From Nocardioides mangrovicus (GTDB lineage: Bacteria; Actinomycetota; Actinomycetes; Propionibacteriales; Nocardioidaceae): 64,000 bases of DNA. Below, one piece after another: positions 14,345-25,845 of the stretch. The notes below the pieces were generated by a model. It searched no databases. It saw nothing but the letters and a program-made list of their open reading frames with translations, and was not told the DNA's origin. Positions within the stretch are counted from its first letter, which is position 1; every line of letters begins with the position of its first letter. Both the position numbers and the translations under genes were made by a program. Where the stretch lies: the NCBI RefSeq assembly GCF_003674065.1, contig NZ_RDBE01000001.1:628599-692598 (forward strand). Reading direction: 5' to 3'.

Positions 14345-15439
14345 ATGAGCGCCGTCGACCTGGTCAGCGACGAGGTCCAGCCCGGGCCGACACCGAGCCA
14401 GCCCCGCGGGGTCGCGGGGCTGGCCACGACCGGGCTGGTCGTGGCCCTGGCCGGTCTCGCGCTCGCCGTGGCCGCCGCGCTGCGGCTGCACTCCTACAGC
14501 AAGGGCGCGGCGGTGCCCACGGGCGTCGGCGTGCTCCTGGTGCTGGCCGCGCTGTACCCGCTGCTGCCCACCGCCCGGGCCTATGCCCGCTCGGGGCGGC
14601 GCTCGACGCTGCTGGGCGAGGGCCAGCTGGTCGCCTCCCGCCGTGCGGCCGCCGCCGGCCGCGACGAGGCCACCGTGGCGATGGGCTACGCCGTCGGCGC
14701 CGCGATCGTCTCGGTGCTGCTGCTGATCGCGCTGGCCCAGGACGGTGGCATCGCGCAGACGTTCTTCGCCGGGCACTCCTGGAAGCTCGCCTTCCCGGAG
14801 ATGATCCAGGCCTTCTGGACCAACATCTGGGTGGCCTGTGTGGCCCAGGTGCTGGTCCTCGTCTTCGGGCTGCTGCTCGCGGTGATGCGGATGCTGCCGG
14901 GGCGCGCCGGCCGGCCGCTGCGGTTGATCGCACTGATCTACTGCGACGTCTTCCGCGCCATCCCGGCGCTGGTGACGATCCTGCTCATCGTCTTCGGCCT
15001 GCCGCTGGCCTTCCCCGCGCTGGCGAACTGGCCCAGTGCCTGGCTCGGGGCGGTGGCGCTGACGATGACCTACTCGGCCTACGTCGCCGAGGTCTACCGT
15101 GCCGGGCTGTCCTCGATCCACCCCAGCCAGAGCGCGGCCGCCCGCTCGCTGGGCCTCAGCTACGCCCAGACGCTGCGCACGGTGCTGGTGCCACAGGCGG
15201 TGCGGCGCGTGATCCCGCCGCTGCTCAACGACTTCATCAGCCTGCAGAAGGACACAGCCCTGTTGACCATCGCCGGCATCGTCGAGGTGGTCAACGCCTC
15301 CACCCTGTGGCAGAGCAAGCTGTTCAACCTCTCGCCGGTGACGCTCGCGGCGCTGTTCTTCATCGTGGTCACGATCCCGCAGGCGCGGTTCGTCGACTTC
15401 CTCATCGACCGCGACGCCGCGCGTCGCAGCGGGCGGTAG
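14345..15439 (+). CDS. Amino-acid ABC transporter permease
   Basis: 364 residues. The C-terminal half is a His/Glu/Gln-type permease domain: YCDVFRAIPALVTILLIVFGLPLAF and the EAA-loop-like AAARSLGLSYAQTLRTVLVPQA, ending with VNASTLW. The N-terminal ~120 residues add two hydrophobic segments (about 30-50 and 60-75) and a basic loop not present in shorter homologues. It starts 13 bp after the binding-protein stop. There is only one permease gene, so a homodimer is inferred. Confidence 0.87.
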   Translation: MSAVDLVSDEVQPGPTPSQPRGVAGLATTGLVVALAGLALAVAAALRLHSYSKGAAVPTGVGVLLVLAALYPLLPTARAYARSGRRSTLLGEGQLVASRRAAAAGRDEATVAMGYAVGAAIVSVLLLIALAQDGGIAQTFFAGHSWKLAFPEMIQAFWTNIWVACVAQVLVLVFGLLLAVMRMLPGRAGRPLRLIALIYCDVFRAIPALVTILLIVFGLPLAFPALANWPSAWLGAVALTMTYSAYVAEVYRAGLSSIHPSQSAAARSLGLSYAQTLRTVLVPQAVRRVIPPLLNDFISLQKDTALLTIAGIVEVVNASTLWQSKLFNLSPVTLAALFFIVVTIPQARFVDFLIDRDAARRSGR

Positions 15440-15443
15440 CGCC

Positions 15444-16187
15444 ATGTCCTTCCTGCAGATCGACGACGTCCACAAGGCCTACGGCCAGCACGAGGTGCTC
15501 AAGGGCGTCTCCCTGGACGTCGAGCGTCACGAGGTGGTCTGCCTGATCGGCGCCTCGGGCTCGGGCAAGTCCACGCTGCTGCGCTGCGTCAACGGCCTGG
15601 AGGAGATCAATGGCGGCGAGATCCGGATCGAGGGCGATACCGTCACCGGCGCCGGCGTCGACCTCAACGCGCTGCGGCGCGACGTCGGCATCGTCTTCCA
15701 GTCCTACAACCTGTTCCCGCACATGAGCGTGCTGGAGAACGTCACGCTCGCCCCGATCCGGGTCGGTGGCGTCTCCAAGGCCGAGGCCGAGGAGCGGGCG
15801 ATGGGGCTGCTGGGCAGCGTCAACATGCAGGACAAGGCGCGGTCGTACCCCGACATGCTCTCCGGCGGCCAGCAGCAGCGCGTGGCCATCGTCCGCGCGC
15901 TGGCCACCCAGCCGCGGGTGCTGCTGCTCGACGAGATCACCGCCGCGCTCGACCCCGAGCTGGTCGGCGACGTGCTCGAGATCGTGCGCGAGCTGGCCCG
16001 CGGCGGCCTGACGATGCTGCTGGCCACGCACGAGATGGGGTTCGCCAAGGAGGTAGCCAGCCAGGTCTGCTTCCTCGACGCCGGCTCCATCCTCGAGCGC
16101 GGCCCCGCGCAGCAGATCTTCGAGGAGCCGCGCGAGGAGCGCACGCAGCAGTTCTTGAGCCGGGTGGTGAAGTCCGGGCGCCTCTGA
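15444..16187 (+). CDS. Amino-acid ABC transporter ATP-binding protein
   Basis: 247 residues with Walker A GASGSGKST, the Q-loop in VFQSYNLFPHMSV (typical of the GlnQ/HisP group), signature LSGGQQQR, Walker B LLLDEITAALDP and the H-loop ATHEMGF. It follows the permease gene by 4 bp and closes the transporter operon. Ile in place of the usual Pro/Ala in LLDEIT is a minor deviation. Confidence 0.92.
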   Translation: MSFLQIDDVHKAYGQHEVLKGVSLDVERHEVVCLIGASGSGKSTLLRCVNGLEEINGGEIRIEGDTVTGAGVDLNALRRDVGIVFQSYNLFPHMSVLENVTLAPIRVGGVSKAEAEERAMGLLGSVNMQDKARSYPDMLSGGQQQRVAIVRALATQPRVLLLDEITAALDPELVGDVLEIVRELARGGLTMLLATHEMGFAKEVASQVCFLDAGSILERGPAQQIFEEPREERTQQFLSRVVKSGRL

Positions 16188-16198
16188 GCCGTGCTCAG

Positions 16199-18928
<2,730 letters not shown>

Positions 18929-18938
18929 GGCTGCCGCA

Positions 18939-18982
18939 ACGTCATCCGCCCCGGTCGCGCGAGCGACCGGGGCGTATGACGT
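18939..18982 (+). terminator. Bidirectional intrinsic terminator-like hairpin
   Basis: A perfect 11-bp GC-rich stem GCCCCGGTCGC/GCGACCGGGGC (18948-18958 and 18963-18973) with a GCGA loop is extended, after a 2-nt mismatch, by ACGTCAT/ATGACGT. It fills the gap between the convergent katG and the flavin oxidoreductase genes, so it can serve both strands. No U-tract is present, as is common in actinomycetes. Confidence 0.8.
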
Positions 18983-19981
18983 CTACGCCGCCGCGCTCCA
19001 CCCCAGCGCCGGACCCAGCCGGGTGGCGATGTCGGTGAGGATCTGCACGTAGTCGTCGTGCTCGAGGGTGAACGGCAGCGCGAAGGCCACCTCGCTGACC
19101 TCGCGGTAGCCGGCGTGGGCCTGCAGCATCTCGGCGATCTGCTCGCTGCTGCCCAGCAGGTCGCGGGCGACCAGGATCCGACGGGGACCCTGCGGTGCGA
19201 GGGTGCGTGGCGTCCTCGACTCCACGTACGCGGTGTAGCGGGCGACCTGCTCGGGCGTGGCGGAGTCGGTGGGGATGACGACCAGGCCCTGGGAGACGCG
19301 GCCGGTGGGGTGCGCGTCGCGGAAGGCGTGGATCTGCTCGGCCTGGATGTCGGCGAAGTCGGTGGGGCCGTCCTCGGTGGCGAAGACCACCGAGCTGGTG
19401 AGCAGGTTCATGGCGTGCTCCCCGGCCCGCCGCGCGGAGGAGAGGCTGGCCGCGCCGTACCACAGGCGAGAGCGCAGCCCGGGCGAGTGCGGCTCGACGC
19501 GCTCGGAGAAGTCCTCGATGCCCTCGTGGCCGGCGAACGTGCTGGCCGGCACGCCCTCGACGAAGCGCATGAACCGCTCGACGCGCTCGAAGCCGAAGTC
19601 CTCGGCCCCGGCGGTGTCGGGGTAGAGGGAGGCCTTGACCTCCTCGTAGTGCATCGGCGGGCCGACGCTGATGCCCGGGTTGACGCGGCCGCCGGAGAGG
19701 ACGTCGACGGTGGCCAGGTCCTCGGCCAGCCGCAGCGGGTTCTCCCAGCCCAGCGGCGTCACCGCGGTGCCGAGCTGGATCCGGCTGGTGCGCTGGCTGG
19801 CGGCGGCCATCACGGCCACGGGCGAGGAGATGCCGTACTGCAGGTGCCGGTGGCGCAGCCAGGCGCTGTCGAAGCCGAGCCGCTCGGCGAGCTCGATGAT
19901 CTCCAGGGTCGAGCGGTGCCCGGCACCGGGGTCGTCGCGGTCGAAGAGGCCGATGGTGAGGAAGCCCAGGCTGCGCAGCAT
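18983..19981 (-). CDS. LLM-class flavin-dependent oxidoreductase
   Basis: 332 residues of the bacterial luciferase-like fold: LGFLTIGLFDRDDPGAGHRSTLEIIELAERLGFDSAWLRHRHLQ and ASQRTSRIQLGTAVTPLGWENPLRLAEDLATVDVLSGGRVNPGISVG are standard F420/FMN-type landmarks. The ATG at 19981 was chosen because an upstream in-frame stretch lacks family similarity. It is divergent from the hydroxyquinol operon (146-bp gap). This makes a monooxygenase or reductase role in the same aromatic pathway possible, but nothing in the sequence fixes its substrate or cofactor. Confidence 0.8.
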   Translation of the reverse strand: MLRSLGFLTIGLFDRDDPGAGHRSTLEIIELAERLGFDSAWLRHRHLQYGISSPVAVMAAASQRTSRIQLGTAVTPLGWENPLRLAEDLATVDVLSGGRVNPGISVGPPMHYEEVKASLYPDTAGAEDFGFERVERFMRFVEGVPASTFAGHEGIEDFSERVEPHSPGLRSRLWYGAASLSSARRAGEHAMNLLTSSVVFATEDGPTDFADIQAEQIHAFRDAHPTGRVSQGLVVIPTDSATPEQVARYTAYVESRTPRTLAPQGPRRILVARDLLGSSEQIAEMLQAHAGYREVSEVAFALPFTLEHDDYVQILTDIATRLGPALGWSAAA

Positions 19982-20013
19982 GGTCAGAGTCTGCCCGGCG
20001 CCCGCGCGGTGCG

Positions 20014-20043
20014 GGTTTCGGTCAACCAGGTGGCCGGTTTCGG
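20014..20043 (+). promoter_or_regulatory. Direct repeat, candidate AraC-type operator
   Basis: GGTTTCGGTCA at 20014 and GGTTTCGGGCA at 20036 are direct repeats with a 22-bp centre-to-centre distance, two helical turns, in the divergent gap between the flavin oxidoreductase and maleylacetate reductase genes. AraC-family activators usually bind such tandem sites. The regulator at 28474-29355 is the candidate binder. Confidence 0.45.
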
Positions 20044-20127
20044 GCAGGACACGCACCGACGCCGCTGCCTAGGCTCGGCCGGCAGGTGAGCGCGGTCACA
20101 CCCGACCGTGCGAGAGCAGGAGGTGGC

Positions 20128-21153
20128 GTGCGTTCCTTCACCGACGAGGTGGGCGGCCAGCGGGTCGTCTTCGGCGCCGGCACGCTCGGGCAGGTCGGCG
20201 AGGAGCTCGCTCGGCTCGGCGGCGGCCGGCCGTTGGTGCTCGCCACCCCGGAGCAGCGCGAGCTCGCCGAGCGCGTCGCGGCGATGCTGGGTGGGGCCGC
20301 GACCTTCACCGGCGCTGCGATGCACACCCCCGTGGCGGTCACCGAGGAGGCGCTGGCGGCCGCGGGCGACGCCGACTCGCTGGTCTCGGTGGGCGGTGGC
20401 TCCACCACCGGCCTGGGCAAGGCGGTCTCGGTGCGCACCGGGCTGCCGCACCTGGTCGTGCCCACCACCTATGCCGGCTCGGAGAGCACCCCGGTGCTCG
20501 GCGAGACCGCCTCGGGGGAGAAGACCACCCGCTCGGCGCCGGAGATCCTGCCCGACGCCGTGCTCTACGACGTCGAGCTCACCACGACGCTGCCGTGGCC
20601 GATGACGCTGACCAGCGGCGTCAACGCGATGGCCCACGCCGTCGAGGCCCTCTACTCGCCCGACCGCACCGAGGACACCGACGCGATGGCCGAGGACTGC
20701 CTGCGCGCCATCGCCGGCGGGCTGCGCGCCCGAGCCGCGGACCTGGACGCCCGCGCGGAGCTGCTCTACGGCGCCTGGCTGGGCGGCCGGTGCCTGGCCG
20801 CGGTCGGCATGGGGCTGCACCACAAGCTCTGCCATACCCTCGGCGGCAGCTTCGGGCTGCCGCACGCCCCCACGCACACCGTCGTGCTGCCGTACGCGAT
20901 GGAGTACAACGCCGGCCCCGGCGTGCGGCGCGCCTCAGCCGCGATCGGCACCGACGACCTGCAGTCCCTGGTGGCCGAGCTGGGTGGTCCGACCGACCTG
21001 GGCGGCCTCGGGTTCGACGCCGCCGACGTCGACCGGGCCGCCGAGCTGGCCACCGCCCGTCCCTACCCCAACCCCCGCGAGGTCACGCGCGACGGCATCG
21101 CCGACCTCCTCGGCCGCGCGACGGCCGGTACCCCGATCGGAGCGCTCACGTGA
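20128..21153 (+). CDS. Maleylacetate reductase (iron-containing alcohol dehydrogenase superfamily)
   Basis: 341 residues from the GTG at 20128, which has AGGAGG 4 nt upstream and gives the family-like N-terminus (SFTDEVGGQRVVFGAG). A GTG at 20086 would add 14 residues. Motifs: SVGGGSTTGLGKAVSV (NAD(P) phosphate loop), VPTTYAGSE, and the metal-site histidines in NAMAHAVEALYS, GLHHKLCHTLGGSFGLPHAPTH. Reaction of the family: NAD(P)H-dependent reduction of maleylacetate to 3-oxoadipate. Overlap with the ring-cleavage dioxygenase gene (GTGA) strongly supports this assignment over a generic alcohol dehydrogenase. Confidence 0.88.
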   Translation: MRSFTDEVGGQRVVFGAGTLGQVGEELARLGGGRPLVLATPEQRELAERVAAMLGGAATFTGAAMHTPVAVTEEALAAAGDADSLVSVGGGSTTGLGKAVSVRTGLPHLVVPTTYAGSESTPVLGETASGEKTTRSAPEILPDAVLYDVELTTTLPWPMTLTSGVNAMAHAVEALYSPDRTEDTDAMAEDCLRAIAGGLRARAADLDARAELLYGAWLGGRCLAAVGMGLHHKLCHTLGGSFGLPHAPTHTVVLPYAMEYNAGPGVRRASAAIGTDDLQSLVAELGGPTDLGGLGFDAADVDRAAELATARPYPNPREVTRDGIADLLGRATAGTPIGALT

Positions 21154-22010
21154 CCGACCTGCCCGAGGAGACCCGCGAGGCGGTGGACGTCCTGACCGCC
21201 GAGGTGGTCGCCAGCTTCGACGACGCCCCGGACCGGCTGCGGCAGCTCACCCAGGACCTCGTGCGTCACCTGCACGCCTTCGTGCTGGACAACGACGTGA
21301 CCCAGGAGGAGTGGCGCTTCGCCATCGACTTCCTCACCCGTGCCGGCCACATCACCACCGACGTCCGCCAGGAGTTCATCCTGCTCTCCGACACCCTCGG
21401 CGTCTCCAGCCTGGTCGACATCCTCAGCAACTCCCGCACGCCGGAGTCGACGCCCTCGGCGGTACTCGGGCCGTTCTACGTCGAGGGTCCGCCCGAGCTG
21501 CCCGACGGCGCCGACATCTCCGGCGGCCTCGAGGGCGAGCCGGTGCAGGCCCGGATCGCGGTCACCGACACCGCCGGCCGGCCGGTGGCGGACGCGGTGG
21601 TCGACGTGTGGCAGTCCAACCAGGACGGCTTCTACGACGTGCAGCTGCCCGACCTCGACGGCCCGGTGCTGCGCGGCCGGCTCCGCACCGACGACGCCGG
21701 CCGCATCACCTTCACCACGATCCTGCCCTCGCCCTACCCGATCCCCGACGACGGGCCGGTGGGCCAGATGCTCGCCGCCACCGGGCGGCACCCGATGCGG
21801 GCGCCGCACGTGCACTTCATGATCGCCGCCGAGGGCAAGCACACCTTGATCACCCAGCTCTTCGTCGAGGGCGGCGAGTACCTCGACTCCGACACGGTCT
21901 TCGGCGTCAAGGAGCCGATCATCGTCCCCTTCCCCGCCGACGGGTCCGGCACCTACCGCACCCTCGACTTCACCTTCGTGCTCGCCGACGCCGACAGGAG
22001 CAGCAGATGA
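21150..22010 (+). CDS. Hydroxyquinol 1,2-dioxygenase (intradiol)
   Basis: 286 residues. The N-terminal helical dimerisation domain is followed by the beta-sandwich iron domain. The four non-heme Fe(III) ligands are visible: Tyr162 (GFYDVQ), Tyr196 (SPYPIP), His220 and His222 (APHVHF). The spacing fits hydroxyquinol and chlorocatechol intradiol enzymes. VLGPFYVEGPPELPDGADIS is typical of the hydroxyquinol subgroup. It cleaves benzene-1,2,4-triol to maleylacetate, which the upstream gene product reduces. The stop overlaps the next start (ATGA). Confidence 0.9.
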   Translation: MTDLPEETREAVDVLTAEVVASFDDAPDRLRQLTQDLVRHLHAFVLDNDVTQEEWRFAIDFLTRAGHITTDVRQEFILLSDTLGVSSLVDILSNSRTPESTPSAVLGPFYVEGPPELPDGADISGGLEGEPVQARIAVTDTAGRPVADAVVDVWQSNQDGFYDVQLPDLDGPVLRGRLRTDDAGRITFTTILPSPYPIPDDGPVGQMLAATGRHPMRAPHVHFMIAAEGKHTLITQLFVEGGEYLDSDTVFGVKEPIIVPFPADGSGTYRTLDFTFVLADADRSSR

Positions 22011-23764
22011 GCGACCAGGACTTCGACACCGACGTGCTCGTCGTGGGGTCCGGCCCGGCCGGCGGCGCGATGGCGGCGCTGCTGGCGACGTACGGCGTGC
22101 GCACCCGGATGGTGACCAAGTACGGCTGGGTCGCCAACTCCCCGCGCGCCCACATCACCAACCAGCGGGCGATGGAGGTCTTCCGCGACCTGGGCGTGGA
22201 GGACCTCGCGCTGCGCGACGGCACGCCGAGCGCGCTCATGGGCGACACCGTCTTCGCGACCTCGCTCACCGGCACCGAGATCGGCCGCATCCGCACCTGG
22301 GGCACAGGCGACGAGTCGCTCACCGAGTACGTCGCACAGAGTCCGTGCCAGATGGTCGACCTGCCGCAGACCTACCTCGAGCCGATCCTGCTGCAGACCG
22401 CGGCCGAGCGCGGCGCGAAGGTCTCCTTCGACACCGAGCTGATCGGCCTCACGCAGGACGAGGAGTCGGTGACGGCGCGGCTGCGCGACCGGGCCACCGG
22501 ACGCGAGTACGACTGCCGCGCGCGCTACCTGGTCGGGGCCGACGGCGGTCGCAGCCTGGTCGCCGAGGCGATCGGCCTGCCGATGGAGGGCCAGATGGGT
22601 AAGGCCGGCTCGATGAACATCGTGTTCCGCGCCGACCTGTCCGAGCTGGTGGCCCACCGGCCCAGCGTCCTGTACTGGATCATGCGGCCCGGCGCCGACG
22701 TCGGCGGCATCGGCATGGGCCTGCTGCGGATGGTGCGGCCCTGGAACGAGTGGCTCATCGTGTGGGGCTACGACATCGACGGCGAGCCACCGGAGGTCAC
22801 CGACGCCTCCGCGACGGCCATCGTGCGCGACCTGGTGGGCGACCCCGAGCTCGAGGTGAGCATCGACTCCGCCGCGCTGTGGACCGTCAACCACGCCTAC
22901 GCCACCGAGTACTCCCGCGGCCGCGTGTTCTGCGGCGGCGACGCCGTGCACCGGCACCCGCCGTCCAACGGGCTGGGCTCGAACACCTCCGTGCAGGACT
23001 CCTACAACTTGGCCTGGAAGCTCGCCGCGGTGCTGCGCGGCGAGGCCGGGCCGCAGCTGCTGGAGACCTACAGCGAGGAGCGCGCCCCGATCGGCCGTCA
23101 GATCGTCGAGCGGGCCAATCTCTCGCGCGACCAGTTCGGCCCGCTGTTCGAGGCGCTGGGCGTGGTCGGCGGCGACGAGGAGGGCATCACCAAGGCGCTG
23201 GCCTCCGCCGCCGAGCCGAGCCCCGACGGCAAGAAGAAGCGCGACGCCATCCACGAGGCCATCGAGCTCAAGCACTACGAGTTCAACGCCCACGGCGTGG
23301 AGCACAACCAGCGCTACACCTCCTCGGCCGTCGTGCCCGACGGCACGCAGGAGGAGGTCGTGCGCGACGACGAGCTCTACGGCCGGCCGTCCTCGCGGCC
23401 GGGGGCCAAGCTCCCGCACGCCTGGCTGGTCGAGCCCGACGGACGCCGCGTCTCCACCCTGGACCTGGTCGGGCACGGCTCCTTCACCGTGCTGACCGGT
23501 CTCTCCGGCACGGCGTGGGCCGAGGCGGCCGAGGCCGTCGCCCGCGAGCTCGGGGTGCCGCTGCGCACCGTCGTGGTCGACCGCGACGCCCGTGACGCCT
23601 ACGGCGAGTGGCACCGCCGCAGCGAGATCGAGGAGGACGGCGTCCTCCTCGTCCGACCGGACTGCTACGTCGCCTGGCGGCGTACCTCGGGAGCAGTCGA
23701 CGCGCACGAGGCGACGGGCCTGCTCCGCGAGGCGCTGTCCGCCGTCTTGTCCCGCACCGCCTGA
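22007..23764 (+). CDS. FAD-dependent aromatic monooxygenase, TfdB/phenol hydroxylase type
   Basis: 585-residue group A flavoprotein hydroxylase. It shows GSGPAGG (14-20) for FAD, KYGWVANSPRAHITNQRAMEVFRDLG as in TfdB-like 2,4-dichlorophenol hydroxylases, the GADGGRS motif, and CGGDAVHRHPPSNGLGSNTSVQDSYNLAWKL near 307-337, plus the C-terminal thioredoxin-like domain. It probably ortho-hydroxylates a (substituted) phenol or resorcinol to give the 1,2,4-triol used by the dioxygenase encoded just upstream. No separate reductase is needed for this class. The true substrate (resorcinol, chlorophenol, nitrophenol-derived or other) cannot be told from the window. Confidence 0.85.
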   Translation: MSDQDFDTDVLVVGSGPAGGAMAALLATYGVRTRMVTKYGWVANSPRAHITNQRAMEVFRDLGVEDLALRDGTPSALMGDTVFATSLTGTEIGRIRTWGTGDESLTEYVAQSPCQMVDLPQTYLEPILLQTAAERGAKVSFDTELIGLTQDEESVTARLRDRATGREYDCRARYLVGADGGRSLVAEAIGLPMEGQMGKAGSMNIVFRADLSELVAHRPSVLYWIMRPGADVGGIGMGLLRMVRPWNEWLIVWGYDIDGEPPEVTDASATAIVRDLVGDPELEVSIDSAALWTVNHAYATEYSRGRVFCGGDAVHRHPPSNGLGSNTSVQDSYNLAWKLAAVLRGEAGPQLLETYSEERAPIGRQIVERANLSRDQFGPLFEALGVVGGDEEGITKALASAAEPSPDGKKKRDAIHEAIELKHYEFNAHGVEHNQRYTSSAVVPDGTQEEVVRDDELYGRPSSRPGAKLPHAWLVEPDGRRVSTLDLVGHGSFTVLTGLSGTAWAEAAEAVARELGVPLRTVVVDRDARDAYGEWHRRSEIEEDGVLLVRPDCYVAWRRTSGAVDAHEATGLLREALSAVLSRTA

Positions 23765-23797
23765 CCCCCCCACCCCAGCAGAACCCGGAGTACGACC

Positions 23798-25108
23798 ATG
23801 ACCGACCACCAGCCCCTGCTCGCCACCGACCGCCGCTCCCTGCTCAAGCTGGGGGGCCTGGGTGCCCTCGGCGTCGGCGCCGCCCCCCTGCTCTCGGCGT
23901 GCGGCATCAAGTCCAGCTCGGGCGCCTCGGGCAGCGACACCGTGCGGATCGGCTACGTGAGCCCGCAGACCGGCTCGCTGGCACCCTTCGGCGAGGCCGA
24001 CGCCTTCGTCGTCTCGCAGGTCAAGAAGATCTTCGCCCAGAAGGGGCTGAAGATCGGGGGCAAGAAGGCCAAGGTCGAGATCCTGGTGCGCGACAGCCAG
24101 TCGGACTCCAAGCGCGCCGGCGACGTGGCCTCCGACCTGATCCTCAAGAGCAACGTCGACCTGATGCTGGTCTCCTCCACCCCCGACAACACCAACCCGG
24201 TCTCCGACCAGTGCGAGGCCAACGGCGTGCCGTGCATCTCGACGGTGGCGCCGTGGCAGCCGTGGTTCCTGGGCCGCGGCGGCACCACGTCGAAGAGCTT
24301 CGAGTGGACCTACCACTTCTTCTGGGGCCTGGAGGACGTCGAGTCGGTCTACATGGACATGTGGGGCCAGGTCGACTCCAACCAGAAGGTCGGCGCCATC
24401 TGGCCCAACGACTCCGACGGCAACGCCTGGGGCGACGCCAAGACCGGCTTCCCGCCGGTGGTGGCCAAGAAGGGGTTCAGCATCATCGACCCCGGCCACT
24501 ACGCCGACGGCACCACCGACTTCACCGCGCAGATCAGCAGGTTCAAGTCGGGCAACGCCGAGCTGCTGGCCGGCGTGCCGATCCCGCCGGACTTCATCAC
24601 CTTCTGGAAGCAGGCGGTGCAGCAGCAGTACCAGCCCAAGCTGGCCACCATCGGCAAGGCGCTGCTGTTCCCCTCCACCATCTCGGCGCTGGGCGACACG
24701 GGTAACAACCTGGGCACCGAGGTGTGGTGGTCGCCCAGCCACCCCTTCACCAGCTCGCTCTCGGGGCAGAGCGCCAAGCAGCTCGCCGACGCCTACACCG
24801 CCTCCACCAGCAAGCAGTGGACCCAGCCCATCGGCTTCGTGCACGCCCTGTTCGAGGTGGCCAGCGCCGCGCTGGCCAAGGCCTCCTCGCCCTCGGACAA
24901 GAAGGGCATCGTCAAGGCGCTCTCCACGATGAGGCTCTCCACCGTCGTGGGCGACCTCGACTGGACCTCCGGCCCGGTGCCGAACGTCGCCAAGACCCCG
25001 CTGGTCGGCGGCCAGTGGCGCGGCGACAGCAAGGGCTACGACCTGGTCATCGTCTCCAACGCCGACCACCCGAACATCCCGGCCGGCGGCAAGGTCCAGC
25101 CTCTGTGA
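23798..25108 (+). CDS. LIV-type ABC transporter substrate-binding lipoprotein (Tat signal)
   Basis: 436 residues. The N-terminus has a twin-arginine motif DRRSLLKLGG and a lipobox LSAC (Cys35), so it is exported folded and lipid-anchored. The body is a Leu/Ile/Val-binding-protein fold (VRIGYVSPQTGSLAPFGEAD, DVASDLILKSNVDLMLVSSTPDNTNPVSDQCEANGVPCIS, FLGRGG). It is the first transporter gene in the aromatic operon, 33 bp after the monooxygenase, so an aromatic acid or phenolic ligand is more likely than an amino acid. Confidence 0.87.
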   Translation: MTDHQPLLATDRRSLLKLGGLGALGVGAAPLLSACGIKSSSGASGSDTVRIGYVSPQTGSLAPFGEADAFVVSQVKKIFAQKGLKIGGKKAKVEILVRDSQSDSKRAGDVASDLILKSNVDLMLVSSTPDNTNPVSDQCEANGVPCISTVAPWQPWFLGRGGTTSKSFEWTYHFFWGLEDVESVYMDMWGQVDSNQKVGAIWPNDSDGNAWGDAKTGFPPVVAKKGFSIIDPGHYADGTTDFTAQISRFKSGNAELLAGVPIPPDFITFWKQAVQQQYQPKLATIGKALLFPSTISALGDTGNNLGTEVWWSPSHPFTSSLSGQSAKQLADAYTASTSKQWTQPIGFVHALFEVASAALAKASSPSDKKGIVKALSTMRLSTVVGDLDWTSGPVPNVAKTPLVGGQWRGDSKGYDLVIVSNADHPNIPAGGKVQPL

Positions 25109-25845
25109 CCGCACCGATCCTCGAGGTCGAGCACCTGGGCCGGTCCTTCGGCAAGGTCAGCGTGATCGAGGACCTCAGCTTCGACCTCGCGGCCGGCCAG
25201 ACGCTCGGCATCGTCGGGCCCAACGGGGCGGGCAAGTCCACGCTGCTCAACCTCGTGGGCGGGGTGCTGGCCCCCTCCAGCGGGCGCATCCGGTTCGAGG
25301 GGCAGGACGTGACGCGGCTGCGCGCCGAGGTGCGAGCCCGGCGCGGGATCGGGCGCAGCTTCCAGGTGCCGCGTCCCTTCGGCGGTCTCACGGTGCTGGA
25401 GAACCTGCTCGTCGCCGCCCGCTTCGCCGGCGGCCGGACCACCCCCGAGGCCGGCGAGCGCGCGCTGCAGGTGCTGGAGACCACGGGGCTGCTCAGCCAG
25501 GCCAACGCGCCGGCCGGGTCACTGCGGCTGCTGGACCGCAAGCGGCTCGAGCTCGCCCGCGGCCTGGCCAGCGGCCCGCGGCTGCTGCTCCTCGACGAGA
25601 TCGCCGGCGGCCTGACCGAGCACGAGGTCCCGGCCCTGGTCGAGACGGTGCGCGAGGTCAAGGAGTCCGGGGTGACCGTGGTCTGGATCGAGCACGTGGT
25701 GCACGCCGTGCTGGCCGTGGCCGACCAGATGATGTGCCTGACCTACGGCCGGATGCTCGCGCTGGGCGAGCCGCAGGCCGTGATGAACGACCCCGAGGTG
25801 CGCCGGGTGTACCTGGGCAGCACGCCCGAGGAGGCCCTCGGGTGA
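25105..25845 (+). CDS. LIV-type ABC transporter ATP-binding protein (LivG-like)
   Basis: 246 residues, GTG start overlapping the binding-protein stop. Walker A GPNGAGKST, Q-loop in IGRSFQVPRPFGGLTVLENL, Walker B LLLLDEIAGGLTEHE and the switch WIEHVVHAV are seen. The usual LSGGQ signature is replaced by LRLLDRKRLELARGL, the variant common in LivG-type subunits (LxxxxRKRLELARAL). It pairs with the LivF-like subunit that follows. Confidence 0.9.
   Translation: MTAPILEVEHLGRSFGKVSVIEDLSFDLAAGQTLGIVGPNGAGKSTLLNLVGGVLAPSSGRIRFEGQDVTRLRAEVRARRGIGRSFQVPRPFGGLTVLENLLVAARFAGGRTTPEAGERALQVLETTGLLSQANAPAGSLRLLDRKRLELARGLASGPRLLLLDEIAGGLTEHEVPALVETVREVKESGVTVVWIEHVVHAVLAVADQMMCLTYGRMLALGEPQAVMNDPEVRRVYLGSTPEEALG

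Noticed and set aside
21953..25114. A 1053-codon open frame on the minus strand across the hydroxyquinol operon
   Set aside because: It is antisense to three well-supported genes with overlapping stops, is low-complexity (Arg/Ala/Gly/Leu/Val) and has no domain. Long antisense frames are expected at this GC content.
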